Shown piece after piece: positions 1 through 14,500 of a DNA stretch of 64,000 nt (positions are counted from its first letter, which is position 1; the number at the start of each line of letters is the position of its first letter). The notes below the pieces were generated by a model. It was not told the DNA's origin, ran no database searches, and was given only the letters and a program-made list of their open reading frames with translations. The stretch is from Metellina segmentata (taxonomy: Eukaryota > Arthropoda > Arachnida > Araneae > Tetragnathidae), in NCBI GenBank assembly GCA_947359465.1, contig OX375881.1, positions 119,532,738-119,596,737 of the forward strand, in the 5' to 3' direction. The position numbers were made by a program, and so were the translations under genes.

Positions 1-1870
1 AGCTGCCGTTTTTTCTGCTGAGTTACCGTATGACAGAGGCACTTGGTCCATATTTCTATCATAAGTTATTAGATGATGTAAGGAATATATATATATATAT
101 ATATATAGCTATATGATGAAACCACAAACCATATCTATCCAAAGGAATTGCAGTTTGCCATAAGGTTTTGGAAAAAGGCGAAGTAGTCCACCATCACCTA
201 AAAACTATTTTTAGGTCTTGCAACTGTTGAGGACATTGTAAAACAGATACATATCATTATTGCTGAGGCTGGGCTTACAAGGAGAAACCTCTTATTTCTT
301 GGGTCGGATGGAAACAGTAAATCGAAAGGTATGGAGAATAATCAATGATGAAATTATTGAGGACATGGCAAAAAGTCTCATAGATATTGGAACTTGCAAT
401 ATTCATGTTGTTCACAATGCTTTTTTAGAGGGTATAGACGAGTATGATGAAGTGGCCAGAGAATTAATTGTAATTTCTTCAAAAAATTTCCATCAAGATG
501 AGAAGATTTTAGAGCAGTACAAGATAAAAAAAACAAGTGCAAACACAAACACTTCGTCAAACATACATCAACACGTTTGACAATGGGACCAGCTGCCGAA
601 AGGCTATTAGCTCAATGGCCTTCAATTGTTGATTACTGTTTGCACTTCATTCCATCTAAACAGCCCAAACTGATGCAATCTGAGAAATACAAAAGAATTT
701 CAAGATATTTAAAATTGAGTTACAGTTTGTAACTGAAAGTGCTGAGCTATTTGAACCCTTTCTGAAGTTTTTCAAACATCAGCACAACTTATCCACATTT
801 TATACACTGAGTTGAGGGTATTACTGAAAAAACTTGCCGGCAGAAGGACACAAATGTGACTAAACTTATTTCTACTGAACTATTGTTGCCTATAGGAAAG
901 GTATATTGTGGGCATAAGATCAGGGACTTGGATCGTTGAGCTAAAAGGTTCTGATCAAATTGTGTGTAAACATAAAATTCAGGCACACTATTTAGCAGCA
1001 TTTAACTATCTTAAAAAAAAAAGCTTCATTACATAGTAGAAAATTCCTCTCAAGTTTTCAATGTTTACAACCAGTTGAAGTTTCTAAAGAAATGAGTGTA
1101 AGTTATGCATGCAATATTGCAAGAGCCCTATCATTTCTTGATATCGATGAAGTAAAAGTAAGAGACGAGTGGCTTGTTTCGCAAACTGACTTTGTACCTC
1201 CTAAAGATGTAAAACACGTTAGAATTGACCACATATGGAGAAGCATAATCGAAAAAAGAAATTGCAATTGGTGAAAAAATATCCAAATGTAGCATCACTT
1301 CTGAAAGCTTGTCTTACTCTCATTCATGGTAATAGTGACGTTGAGAGAGGATTCTTGATTTCACAACGTGTCCTCTCTGAAGAGAAGTCGGCGATGTCTG
1401 AAAAAATGTTAAATGCCAGATGGAATAAAGGAATTTGAGAATATTTCGCCAATAACCAAAAAGTTTTTGAGTATGGCATTCACTTCTTCTAAATCCTACA
1501 TCAAGTTTTTGGAAGAGCAAAATTAATTAAAGGAACAGAAAACTAAAGAAGAAAACTAGAATTTGTTTGAAAAGAATTACACGAGAGAAAAGACACAATT
1601 TCAAATATGGAATCTAGAGTTAAAGCTCTCGCAAGAGCAAAAGGAGGTGAAGTCTTCAACAGATTCGTAAGGAAGGGAATGACCACTTAAAAAAAGCTAT
1701 AGAAAAGCAAGACCCAGTTCAAATACGCTTTTCATAAGGAATGTGTGATACAGCTGAACAAATGCGTCAAAAAGAGAGGGAACAAAAAAGAAAAGCAAGT
1801 ACACTGAACTGTGTTCAGAAAAGAAAACCTACCTTTATTGATCATATTTCAAAAAATCCTAAAAACTAAA
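1..1870 (+). pseudogene. Degenerate hAT transposase, left end cut by window
   Basis: Broken reading frames spell out a hAT transposase in order: AKSLIDIGTCNIHVVHNAF at about 370-430, TMGPAAERLLAQWPSIVDYC at about 582-640, and the C-terminal hAT dimerisation region with HGNSDVERGFLISQRVLSEE at about 1325-1385. A Lys-rich tail follows. Several stops and frameshifts separate these blocks, so it is dead. The element at 38838-41236 carries the same domain order and similar sequence. No terminal repeat was found on the right side, and the left end lies outside the window. Confidence 0.75.
84..106. repeat. AT microsatellite
   Basis: Eleven or so perfect AT units inside the decayed hAT sequence. Confidence 0.9.
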
Positions 1871-2479
1871 AAAAAAATAAATACAATGAAAAATGTACCT
1901 AACCATCTGTAATTACGTTTATTATTTGTACAATAGATCACAAAAAGTGGAAAAGAAAGAAACTTCTACGAAGTTTGCACTGTCATTAAATATATTCTAT
2001 CCAGTCATGTAATTTTAAGGTATGTCTACTTATAAGGAAATTAATTTTTGTTCATTTTAAGTATTTTTGGTGAAACGTTAGCATTTTATTTTAATCCTTT
2101 GTAAATATTCCATTTGTTGTTGCCCTGCAGCAGCTTTCTGTGTGTAATAGAGTGCTAAATTTTGTATAGTTGAGGAGTCTATTTTGACTACTATTTTTCA
2201 CATATGAGGCAACTAAAGTGACTATTTTCAAAGATAAGAACCACTGGGAGGCCTGTATTGGAAGCATTAAAGTTACCTCATCAACATGCAAGTTTTCTGT
2301 TAACTATATTTTTCTATTTGGTGATTTGGGTCCAATGCTATGTATATATCAATGAGTCTAAAACACAGATGGCTTACTGATCAAGATTTTTCTATAAACT
2401 GATTTTTTGATGCATCAAATAAATACTTGCCACACTAGCATTATTAATTACATTAACTTGAAGATTCTTTTCTTTTCAG

Positions 2480-2566
2480 TTCATTAAATTTGGTGGACTA
2501 AATCATCTGTTCGACATCTTCATGTCTGGTGTTTTGCAGTCTTTTGACGATGGTGATTGGAATGAG
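2480..2566 (+). CDS. USP34: USP34 exon 1 of those visible
   Basis: 29 codons, phase 0 at both ends, after a tttcttttcag acceptor and before gtaatg. It encodes KFGGLNHLFDIFMSG, which matches the scaffold segment upstream of the USP domain in the USP34 family. No upstream exon was found in 1-2479, so the preceding part of the gene lies left of the window. Confidence 0.9.
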
Positions 2567-5500
2567 GTAATGGAAATTTAGTTTACTATTTCAAATCATT
2601 CTGAAGTATTTCTGAATTTGGTTTACAATACAACAGTTAATGTAGAAATAGGTATGTGACGTTATATGCCTTTCTTAGAATTAAACTAACCAGTTTCTAA
2701 TTGTCATCTGCCATCAATTACTAATTAATGCTAGAGTAAATAAAAAATGCAACAACATTTATACAATTGGGATGCCTATGCTAAATTTTTTCCAAGAAAT
2801 TCTATTTTCATTTGATATATGATGAATTTTAGTATCTGAGTATAAGCCATATGGGGGGGGGGGCATGGGGACTTGCTGTGATAAGACTAAAATTGTGATT
2901 CATTCATAATTTTGTCTTTAGTGTTAAATTCTTAATTAACTTTAAGGTAAAATCTAGTATTTAGAAATTGTGTAACAATAATGAAGGATTGCAAAATAAA
3001 TTTTTAGTACTATTCCACTTTATTTTGCTATGAAATAATATCCTGAGCCCTATTCTGACCTCTGTAATGTCGTAATTTTTGTTCCATTTCATAAATACTT
3101 GTGCATCTAGCATTTGCTCTGGAGCATACTTCAGTGAAATTTCAACTACTTCCACTCATGACCTTATTTCTTGTGCCTTGTTTCAGTGGAATCAAGACTG
3201 CATTGCCTGTCTGTTGCGTCTCATCTATCAGTTTGGGGTGGAAGGCAATGAAGACGATTGCATCAACGGAGACAATGAGTTGCCCAGGAAACGAGCAAAG
3301 AGGAACAGAAGGAGCAGCAGTGACAAACTGCTGATCCCTAAACTGAACAAGGTGCGTTCTGTTCGTCAGAAGAGTCGAAAAAGGAAAAGCAGTAACTTGT
3401 TCCATTTCTCATTGATATCTCATGCATTCACCTTTATTGGCAAAATATTCCATTCATGGGGCACAAATAGTTGACTACAAGGTGTGACAAAATCATTAAA
3501 AAAAACTAATTAAAATAGGATTTTCAAAATTTGTATTGGATTTTTTAAAGTTTTAATTAATTTATTGCCTATATGGTAAAACGTGTTAAAAATGAGACTT
3601 GCAGAACACTAGTTCCTAGCATCGACAGAGCTCAAAATAAGTCGTGGCAACCTATGCCTTGAGCTTAACTTAAAATCGTCACGACGATCAATGGTTGTTT
3701 GGCAGGTTTTGCTGTGAGTTTTTGAAACCTTTGTTTCATTATTTCTCTTTCCAATACCAGCTATTAAAATTTTTTTTAAAGAAATAACTATGGTGATTTT
3801 AATGAGGATAAGAGCTGAGGGTCCTTCGCGTTCATATTTTAAGGCTGTTCGAGCAGTTGAAAAATGGTTTTGTGCATGGGATTGCAGACCTTGCTTTTAG
3901 CTATATAGTTATGAAACAACTGCAATTTTCTCTAGCCTAATTATTGACTGATGCCTTCGTAAACTCGATAATGAGGAAATAAACGTGTGTCTACATTATA
4001 TTATTTGAGTGTTTTTTTCTATATCAGATTTATTTTAGGGTTCATGTGAAATTGCAGAAAGTTTACAAGAAATGTGAAGTATTTTTTTTTTCTTATTGCA
4101 TTATTCATTCACTTGTTTACTTTAGCGAAAAATTTGCAACTGTAATGTACTGTTATTATGGAAATTTTAGGTTTTGCCATGAGCTGAATAGTTTTAGCTG
4201 CCCGCTTATAAAAGCTCAAAGCAATATTTGCTGCCAGCATCAAAATCTTATTTCGAGCCACAAGCATTGATACATTCATATATGAAGGTTTAAAAAATAT
4301 AGCAGGGCAAATTTCTGAGCGATTGAAGCAATTAAAAGAATTATTGGGCCTTGGTGCCAAAAGCATTGCTACAAAAAATCTTTATAGCTAAGCTTTCCAT
4401 TAAATTAAGTTAATATCTAGATTTGACATGTAATGTGACTTAATCTTTTAGGTTATGCTTCAAGTCATGGGCAAAACAGAATCTGTCCTGAAAGCTATTC
4501 TTTCTCTGCTGTGTGAGGCAGCCTCTCCTTGTGATCCAAATCAATACAAGACTGGCTTTTGGGGACGGGCCCAGGTGGTTTCATGTGACATGACACTGTT
4601 GGTTTCTTGGGCATTTTCGGAACCTCAAGTCCACGTGCATCTCTTTCAATATCCTTCATTGGACAATTTACTCAAAAGGCTCGTCCTTGACGATCCCGAG
4701 GTGAGTTGGGCGCTGCAGAATCTTCTCTCCAATTAGTTTACCTAGCAGTTTGGAACAAAGGGAATGACATAGGATTTTTAAATTGATGATAAAAGAACAT
4801 ACATTTGTTGCGGAACTATTTCAAGTGACACTTTGGAAGTATCATTTTAACATAATGTGTTATTTTTTTATAAAAAGGAAATGTTTTATTTTGTAACATT
4901 CTTGTTTCTTTTTATGAGCAGTCTCAAATTGTATAATACAGTGTGTTTGTGGCTAGCTTTCTAAATTTTCAGTACAAACTTGGTCATTGCATATTTTTTT
5001 GGTTTGATCATACATTCATTTAAAAAAATTATTGAACAAAAGCAGACTCCTTGTGTGCCATCAAAGTACGACATGAGGCTTACAGATGTGAGTTGATTTA
5101 TCAAAGAAACAGCGGAATATAAAACTTTACTAAAATACAAGATTTGATAAACTTAACGAATAACAAGAAAAGCAGATTAGGCACAACAGAAGCATGCTTT
5201 ACAAGCCATGTTTTACCCAATATTCTAAAATAATTTTTAAAACATTTTCTTGAATTATCAAATGCAGGGCAACTGAAAAGCAAATTATCTTCACTCATTA
5301 TAATGTATATTTTTTGTAAAAAATTGTTTGTTTTTATAGCATTATTCATGGTTTGTTTTATAATCAGTCTCACTCAATTGTGGATTTATGTCTATCTTTC
5401 TAAACTTACAGTATAAAATTAATCCTTGCAAATTTTTTGTTTGACCATACACTCATTGGCAAAACATTTTTCGCATTGTGGTTAAACCATCCATAATTAA

Positions 5501-8500
5501 AAATAGGTGAATGCAATCTGAGACAAATGTGCAAATTAATTAAGTTTGAGGCAAACGCCCTGGGGCAACACTGCAATTGCAAATGCTTATGAGGGCCCGT
5601 TTAGAAGAGCAATGGATTAGCAACAGGAGGGTTGCAAGTTCAAATCAAATCCAAAACTGTTGTATACAAAAAGGACTGGTGCATGTTTAATTTGTCGTGC
5701 CTCAAATGTCCTGGGAAATGTCAAATTCGAGAGTTGGGTGCCAGCTCCGGTGTGTAGCCTCGTCATCTTACCCATGGTTCTAAATTATATGGGGTTATCC
5801 TTGGTTCTTTCCCTTTGAATTTGATCCTGGACCGTGACCAATAGCCTGTTGTGTTGCTCCAGTGCAATGTTAATTAAAATGCCATACCATAGCAGAAAGG
5901 CTTGCTTTTTCTAAAAAAATTCTCCTTTGAAAGTTGAAATCCTAGTTGCGTAATGATCATACAGAGAGAAAAGGCTGGATTTCTCAGTTTTAAGTGTTAA
6001 TATTAGTAAAATTTCCTGTTCAAATTTTCAGCCTGCTCTGAGGAGAGAAGCATGTACCGGCTTGTACAGATTGTGTCTCGGCTCCAACGCTGATGGGCAT
6101 ACAGGATACCAATTCGTAGCCCCTCTCTTGAGCAGCCTGCTCAGTTTTTTATCAATTGCTCAAAATATGAGGCAGCCCCGACCTGATGTAAGAATAAAGT
6201 ATTATTTAACTTAATGTTCTGTTTTTGTTTTGTAATTTCAGTCTGGATATTTGCATGTAATATAGAAGCATGAAGTTATTAAATATGATTGTTATGTTTT
6301 GTTAAGTTCTGGCAACATTGAATTTGTATTATTTAGTTATTGTAACCTGGCAAAATTGAATTTGTGTAACTAGTTTTTGTAATCTGGCAATATCAATTTA
6401 TGTTAAATACTGTGGTATCAGAATGGATGTGCAATAGATATGCTTACTTTCCGTCCATTTAGTAAATGTGTAAATAAATATAGAAAATCTATTGGATTAT
6501 GGTTTTGATTTGTTTATAAGGAAGTATGCTGTGCTTCATTTAATATCCAGTGCCCTTGGAACTTTTATCTTGTGTGATTTTACTCAGAGATTTTTCGTTT
6601 CTGATAGGATCTGTAGGTATAATCTCATATTTTATAGTATGAATGGAACAATTGAGACTGAAATCTAGAAAATAAAATTTGTGATTTGTTTGAGTTTTAT
6701 TTTACTAGGTGTTAGTCGTATAAAAAAAAATTTAATTCCATTGATTTTTGTACTTTTTTGTATGTAAATTGGTGATGCAATCAGTGTGCATAATGAAACA
6801 GATAATTTTACAGGAAGAAGATAAAGAACCTTATGGACCTGGATGTAAAGATTATTTTTGGCTGGTTTGTAGACTTGTGGATAGTTTGGATGAAGATGCT
6901 TTGAGTGATACTATTGATCAGGTATAACAAGTATTGATCTAAAAAAACTGTATTGAAGTTGCGAAGTATTTATAGTTCCATTAAATTTGCAGTTAAATAA
7001 TAAATTAAAATATGCCTTTAGCAGATCATTACAATACTAGAAGCATCTTGCATGTGTACAGATAAGTAATAATATTTGTTAGAATCGAGAAATCTATATT
7101 GTGCAGTGCCCAAAGTATTTAAAAGCGTTGAAGTGCCAACACTTAAAACAATAATAAGAAAGAATCCATTGTGTGTATCAGATTTTTCATTTGCAGTTCG
7201 AATGTTTTAATATTTTAGCCTGAGTTATACAGAGCAATTATTTGTCTATTTTTTTCTTATGAACTATATACTGTATTTTTCTTTTTCAGAAATCATCATT
7301 GGATTTAGAAGGTCTTGCTAAATACCTTGCGGAATCCATCACGAAACGGGATTATCGAGAAACTAGGCACAACACCATTGAAGATGATGGTCTCAAAGGA
7401 CTGATTAATCTAATGACAGTTGTCATGAAACATAATCTAACTTTTAAGTGTTCTGCTGAAGGAAAGGTAAGATATTTTAACATATTTCGAAACTTTTATT
7501 TAACTTTGAAATTTCCATCTGTAATTGCATGTACTAAAAAAACCTTTTTAATTTGCCTTGTTTCTCTAATTTCCAAATAACGATTCAACTCAAATTTATA
7601 TATGTCCTTGGCAATACACTCTTTTCATAAGTGGAATTTTGTTTAGCTTTGTTAATCAGTTATGCAGTTGTGTTATACTTTTTAATACCATTTAGAAGTT
7701 CAAAGTTCAAGTAACCAAATTCATGTGGTTTTGATAGTTTGCTGGTAATTGTTTCCAACTTTTTTCTTGTAATATTTTGCAAGGCAGAATATTTGTATTT
7801 ATTTTTTAAAAAAAGCAAGGATACTAGACATCACAATTTCTTGTGTGCTTCATTTTAATTGACAGAAAGTACAAGTTTATTTATGAATCTATGTCTTAAT
7901 TTGTATGTATTTTACATGTATTTAAATGCTCATGTTTTTTTAAATGCAAGGATGCACATATATTGAAAAGTATTAGTACCTTGCTACTTACAAAACTCTT
8001 GCCAAGATAATCTAGTTTTAATCTGAACAGCAGTAGCTGTTTACATATTCTTCAAAGTGGAAACAAAAATAAAAAATGCTTAAAATGTTTTATATTTACT
8101 TCCTAGGAAAATTATTCCTCACTTCCATAGCTAAAATTGTAAAACAGATATTCAATTGTTTGTATTGTATTTTGCAAAATTCATGAAAATGCTTAAAGCT
8201 TAATGACATTTCAATACTATTCCAAGTTGCTTCATTTAATTCTTGTCGTGAATTGAAACCATACTTTACTTTTTTTTTATTTTGTCTCACTTAATTTTAA
8301 TCTTAAAAAATTGTTCCATTTAAAGTGAATGTTTTAACTTGAGCCACCACATTTGATAATTGAAAGATAGTGCTGAGTAGAGGAAAATAATTAACAATCC
8401 TCTATCAAAATACCTGTTTGAGAAGTCTCCAAAATTATTTCTCAATTTTAATGTAAGCTTCACTTTGGAAGTGCTGTCTCAACATTGATTTGGGCCGCAG

Positions 8501-11500
8501 TAGCAACAGATTAATGACGAACAGATTTGCAAATTCGAATCCAACTAAAGGGGGCTGGTGCACACTGAATCTGTTGTTGCCTCCTATGTCCTCATGTTGG
8601 TGTAGTGTGGAAGTTTGGAGAGTGGTGGGCCAGCTTGGGTTTTGTCATCTGACCGTGGTTCAAAATCACATGGTGTTGTCCTTCAATCTTTCCCTTGGGG
8701 ATTGATCCCACTATGTTGCTCCAGTGCGACATTAATTGAAATACACATACCTCAGCATTGATTTATGGATTATTGCTTTATGGATCAATTTAAAGTGATT
8801 CTTGTGTTTTCAGGAATTAGTCTTGCATCTGTTCGATGCCCTGTTCGCCCTTCCGAGCCCCAAGCAGAGACACTTACCCAAATGTAAGTCGCAGTCTGTG
8901 CGCTCTGCTGCTTACGACCTGCTGGTGGAAATGCTGAAAGGTTCCTTCGAGAATTACAAAGTTCTGCATGAAAAACTTCTACAGCAGCATACGCCAGGTA
9001 CGAATTCTGCTCCTTCATTTTTGCTCTTACTAGCAAAAGCAAACTAGAGAGAACAGTATAGTAGTCTGAGCCAAACTGGTAGTGGAGTGGGCAAAACATC
9101 AAAAAAGGCTAATTAAAGCTGATTTAAAAAAAACAGCTGTGTCTAGCCATTTTGAAAGGACTGAATGAACATGAATGGGTAACTTGGGTAAATATAAACT
9201 ATATTCTGGTTAGCAACATTAATATTTCCATGTAAGCCTTCTAGTTTATTATGTGCACTTGTGTGATAAGGTAAGGAGTATTGTTCACTTTCAAGCCGAA
9301 AGAGCTTAACCTTCCTTTGCAACAATTTACAAATAAGTTATAACAAAAATTGGTTTCAATCAATGTGAGCAATAAGCTTGCATTTCCTTAGGAAGTGTCT
9401 GAGGGTTCAGTTTGTAACTAGTTTCTAATTTAAGGCATTACAAGTTGACAATCAGTACTTTGACTCATCAGTTTACATTTAATGAAATTCATGCTATAAA
9501 ACAACAACTGCTTGCTTAAATACTTAAATCTGAAGACACTAAGAACACCAAATACTTGTTTTCTCAACTCGTTATACAAGTTGGGAAGAGCTCCAAGCGT
9601 TGGCAATCATTAATAGTATGGGCAATCTTCCATCTGTAGATCTTTTATAGCACTTTGCTTGTGCAGTGAAATCGGACAGAATTTACTTTTCCCAGTTATA
9701 CTTCGGAATCCAAGACGTACGAATTTGGAGCTTCTCAGGTCTACTTGTGGAGTTCAGGGATTGTATTTTAAAACAGCTGTGGTCGATATCAAACACAGAA
9801 AAATTTAATTCCTTTGCATTGACCTATTTGTAAGACCTATAAAAAAAATTAAAGGATTTTGTGTATAAAATCTTTTAAAAATTTTATGAATGAAACTAAT
9901 AGTTTCATTTTCTATTATACCTCATACTTATTTTATGTAACATTCACTATATATAAGTATAAGTTTTATAGGAAGTATTCATAATTAGTTCTTATTGAAA
10001 AGTGTTAACTCTCTATACGGCAGCACAGTGAGACTTAAAAAGTTTAGTAATGGAAATCAGTATACATAAAAACAGCATCAAAAGAACTTGTATGGATGAC
10101 CTGTACTAGGATCTGACATGTGTTGATATAAACCAACTCTTATATATCGGGATTGACCCATCAGAGTATAGGAGTGTTTCATTTACAAATCGGGCCAAAT
10201 TTGCATATCTATCAAAAGATCTGTTTCTACATTTTTATCTTGTAATTTTTTTCATTCATGTATTCATCCATCGAATTAAAAATAATGTATGGTAATTTTT
10301 ATACCGTTAAAAGAAAGTCCTCCTCTTAAGAGAGTAATTTCAAGATTATTACCAAGCCATTTGCATATCTAGATTAGAATATAACCCTTGTTTCAACCCA
10401 AGCTCACTTGTATTCCTTACAGACTCTCACAATCCTTACCCGTGGGACTATTGGCCCCATGAAGATGGTCGAGCGGAATGCGGGTATGTTGGTTTGACCA
10501 ATTTGGGTGCAACCTGTTATTTGGCATCATGCATTCAACATCTCTATATGTTGCCTCAAGCCAGAGCTTCTATTTTATCAGCCAAGGTGAGATTTAAATC
10601 TTGGAACTAAAGTAATTTGTAAAATAGTATATTATGAAAGATTCAGTTTTGAAGTATGCACACATTTCTGACATTAAGTTCTATTGTTTCACTTTGTTCT
10701 ATTTTACCTTCATTGGATGCTTTAAATATTCAGTACTAAGCATTGATAAAGAAGTAGTTTCTGTTCCAGGGCTCAAAATTAGTGGTCATTAGTTGTATTT
10801 GCATCTTAAAATTTTGGTTGACATAAGTTTCAAAATCTTGTCATTTTTTTATGCTTTTGTTTTCTGGATATCTTTGTTTGCATAATGCAAATTCTGTCCA
10901 GTCAACTGTTTATTTTTCCTTTTAACTATACTCTTTTGCAATTTATCTGTTAATACAATCTACTCTAAATGTAAAACAATGACACAAAACCAAATTCATT
11001 CTCTAAGAGAAAAAAGCCCTTAAAGCATTAAGCCTTTAACTTTCATGCCCTAGTTATAAATTGCACATCCACATAAATAAACCACAATTTGAAATTGTAA
11101 GATTAACCAAGTAGAGTAATTTTGCAACTGAAGAAAATATTTATATGCTACTATTACTTACTGCTCATACTTTTCAATTTCTGGTTTCCGCACAATCAGA
11201 TTAATATTATATGATGGAGTACAGAAATTTTTTGTAAATCAACTTAACATGGGTCGGAATATCAAAGTTTAATAAGCATGGATGTGCAAAGAATCACTTT
11301 GGTAAAACCAAACTTTGATTCTGCAATGCTGCAAGCCCTTCTGATATATTAAATGAAAATTTTGAATTTTTAAAGAAGTTCAAATGCCTTACGTCTTTAA
11401 CCTTCTGCACTAGTGGGTGATCTGATGGTTATTTAGGAAGGAGTATCCCTTTCAATAATTTCCTTGTGATTAAAATGAATTAAAGCTGCCGTTACTCCTA

Positions 11501-14500
11501 ACAGGGACATTCACCAACATACAACTGAGATCTTATGGTAACAGACGAACACTAGACCAGTTATATGCAGCTGTGTTAAACATTTTCATAGTGTTTTTCT
11601 CTGGCTGTAAAATTTCTTTGCTTGTCTTCTGCCTATACTGGACAGTCAATCTCGATCTGTAACTCTGGGAGAGGGATAAATGCATACTTACTCCATCATC
11701 TATCAGTTTTGAATGTACTATTTTGAAGGGGTATCATTGAAGCAGCCTGAACTATAATCTGTATATGAGTGTGCATACAGGAAAGTTTGAAGATTTTGTT
11801 GTTTAGTTCTTTTGTGCAGCTTCTTAACATCTAGAATTCTGAAATGGTTTTGAGACCGACTACTATATAAAAACTTTTCTTGTCATGGATATGGATTTTA
11901 ATTGTAACTTTTGTAACGATAATCTTTTTTTAAACTAGTTTCTCTGAATTAGAAAACTCTAAATGTCGCTTACAGATTCATGATTTAATAATTTTTAGTT
12001 CAGTGTTCCTTAAATTTTGTTGCAAAGCAGTTTGAGAATAATGTCATTACTCACGGTATCGTAAAAATGTGCGGAAAATAAAATTTTTCTAATATTTATA
12101 CGCTTTTGGTACGTCTTGTGCAGTAAAATAAGTAAGCCTTCATTTCGAATTAGCATAGATTACAAAACGGAATGTTTATACCAGAGTCTGCAGCAAGCAA
12201 TGTTAAGAGTGACGCAAAGTGAATCCTAGAAGATGGACACACTATTGGTGTCTTAAGCCTCTCCCACCTACACATATTACACCTACTGCTCGAAAATGAA
12301 CTTGTCTACCTTTAGGTGGACTTGCGCACACACAGCTCCCATTGAGTTATGGAAAGTGTTCATTCACTTTTCCCTATACCTACTGAAAACTAAAAACACA
12401 GTTAGTGTACTTACTGGATTATGTCAGATAAATTTGCTGACCACTGGACAGACCATTTGATTCGAGTAAAAATGTCGTCACTTAGCAGGCAAAGCCACAT
12501 TGGCTAAATATTTTGCTATTTAGGAAAAACATTTGGTTTAATTAAAAACTATTTTATACCATTACAGGTGCTTGATGTGAAATATTATTTGAATCATATT
12601 TGTACAATTAAATATTTTAAAACAATATCATAAAATTACTGTTTAATTTATTTCAGCATTACAAATATTTTGTAAGTATTTATAATGGTGAATCATTTCA
12701 CTTTTCATTTTGAAATACATCATTAGCTTATATAAATTTTGTTTGAATGGCTTGTTTGTATTTTGGTTTTAAAACATTGTTGTCTATGCTCATATTCATT
12801 CTTGTGACATTTATTAGAAACTGTTCCTCATATGGCTCATTTAAGTAGAGTGTATGTGAACCTTTTTTTAATATTTTTTCTAGATTGGCGAGAACTGCAA
12901 ACACGAATCGACTCTCAAAGAACTGCAAAGAATGTTTGCGTATTTACTCGTAGGTTTGATTTTTGTATCTTGCTTCCCATTTTATTCATATGTACTCTGA
13001 ATCATGAGCAGGGAATCATTTGTAAATAGAAACCGATTACAATCAACTTAAGTAATGTTTCATCCCCTGAATAGTTACGATTATATGTCTAAAACATATA
13101 ATGGCCTGCAAAAGTATGATTCCATTTGGAAAATGAACTGCTTTTGAAGAGGGATTCATTTTAACCGAAAAGTGTGTCTTTGAAATACCCTTGCAGAGCC
13201 CTAGTACAAATATGCTCCTGGCATGTCACCATTGGTTTGGGCCCACATCTCTTTTAGGTGTATATAGGCTTCTTGGACCTGAGGTTCTCTAACGATCTCT
13301 CCCCATGTGATTAGCGCCTTCGCATCGTCCTTTCGCGAGTCACTCTTAGATTTTGTATTGGTAAGGGAAACCGCCTGCTGGTTTTAGACATTTTTATCAG
13401 ACTTGTGTTGGGTCCCCAATCCATTACTTTTTAGATTTCTTCATCATTCAGGATTCATACCTCATGTATAATTAAGGTTTTAAATTGAATTCCATAAAAT
13501 TTTATCATCTAAGATACCCCCCATCTTGGCTCTCTTTTTTCTTTTACGTTTGTTTTGGTTAAAATTTTTGCCTTCATATTTAATTTTTATAAATATCACT
13601 TGATGTTTTCAAATATTGTTTGCAAAATAATGTTGAAGAAAGGTCTTAATTCTTCTCAATCCACAAGCCCCATACCTAATTTATACTTTTGGTTTCGGAA
13701 TGCATACACGCAACTTCTAGATGCTAGGCATTAAACTATGCATTTATATTGAGCAATGCAGCACTGCAAGATGATGAGCTCATACTATGACAACACGAGG
13801 GCTTCTTGAAACATTATGTCAAAATTATTTAAGTATTTTGTATGAATTTTATTTTGGAGATAATAATCTTTGAATTTCAGGAGAGTGAAAGAAAGGCTTA
13901 TAATCCACGTGGTTTCTGCAAAGTGTATACGATGGATCATCAGCTTTTGAATACCGGTGAACAAAAGGATATGGCTGAATTTTTCACTAACCTTATCAGT
14001 AAATTAGAAGAGATGACACCTGAACTAGTAAGCAGTCATCATTTGAATATTTAAATATAAGTTTTCCTAATATTTTTCATATTCAATTCTTATGAAATTG
14101 GAAATGATATTTTGATTCCCTCTAAACAAATGAAATTGAAAGATAAACAGAATCTGGTTATTTCTTGATTCAGGGATTACAATATGTAATTAAAATGTCT
14201 ATATCCTATTTTAAGGAATTCTCGTGGTTCATACACCTAGAAATCATTGAAAATCCTCAAAAACTGATATATACTACTGGGTATTTTAAACTATCAAAAT
14301 TTATTTGAAACTTATATAATGGAAAAATGAACCATAAAATATGCCCTGTGCCTGAATGTTATCCAAGGACTGCACTTAAAAGATTTACTTTGTCAGTTTT
14401 TATTTATAATTTAACTTTTCAAGGAAATTTTCTGCGATACCATAAAATGGGCCACAGTAGCCGAGTTGGAAGAGCAACTGGAGGATTGCGAGTACGAAAC

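Noticed and set aside
3079..3474. 131-codon open frame starting upstream of exon 2
   Set aside because: Its ATG lies in the intron. Only the part between the splice sites at 3187 and 3351 matches USP34; the rest is intron read-through.
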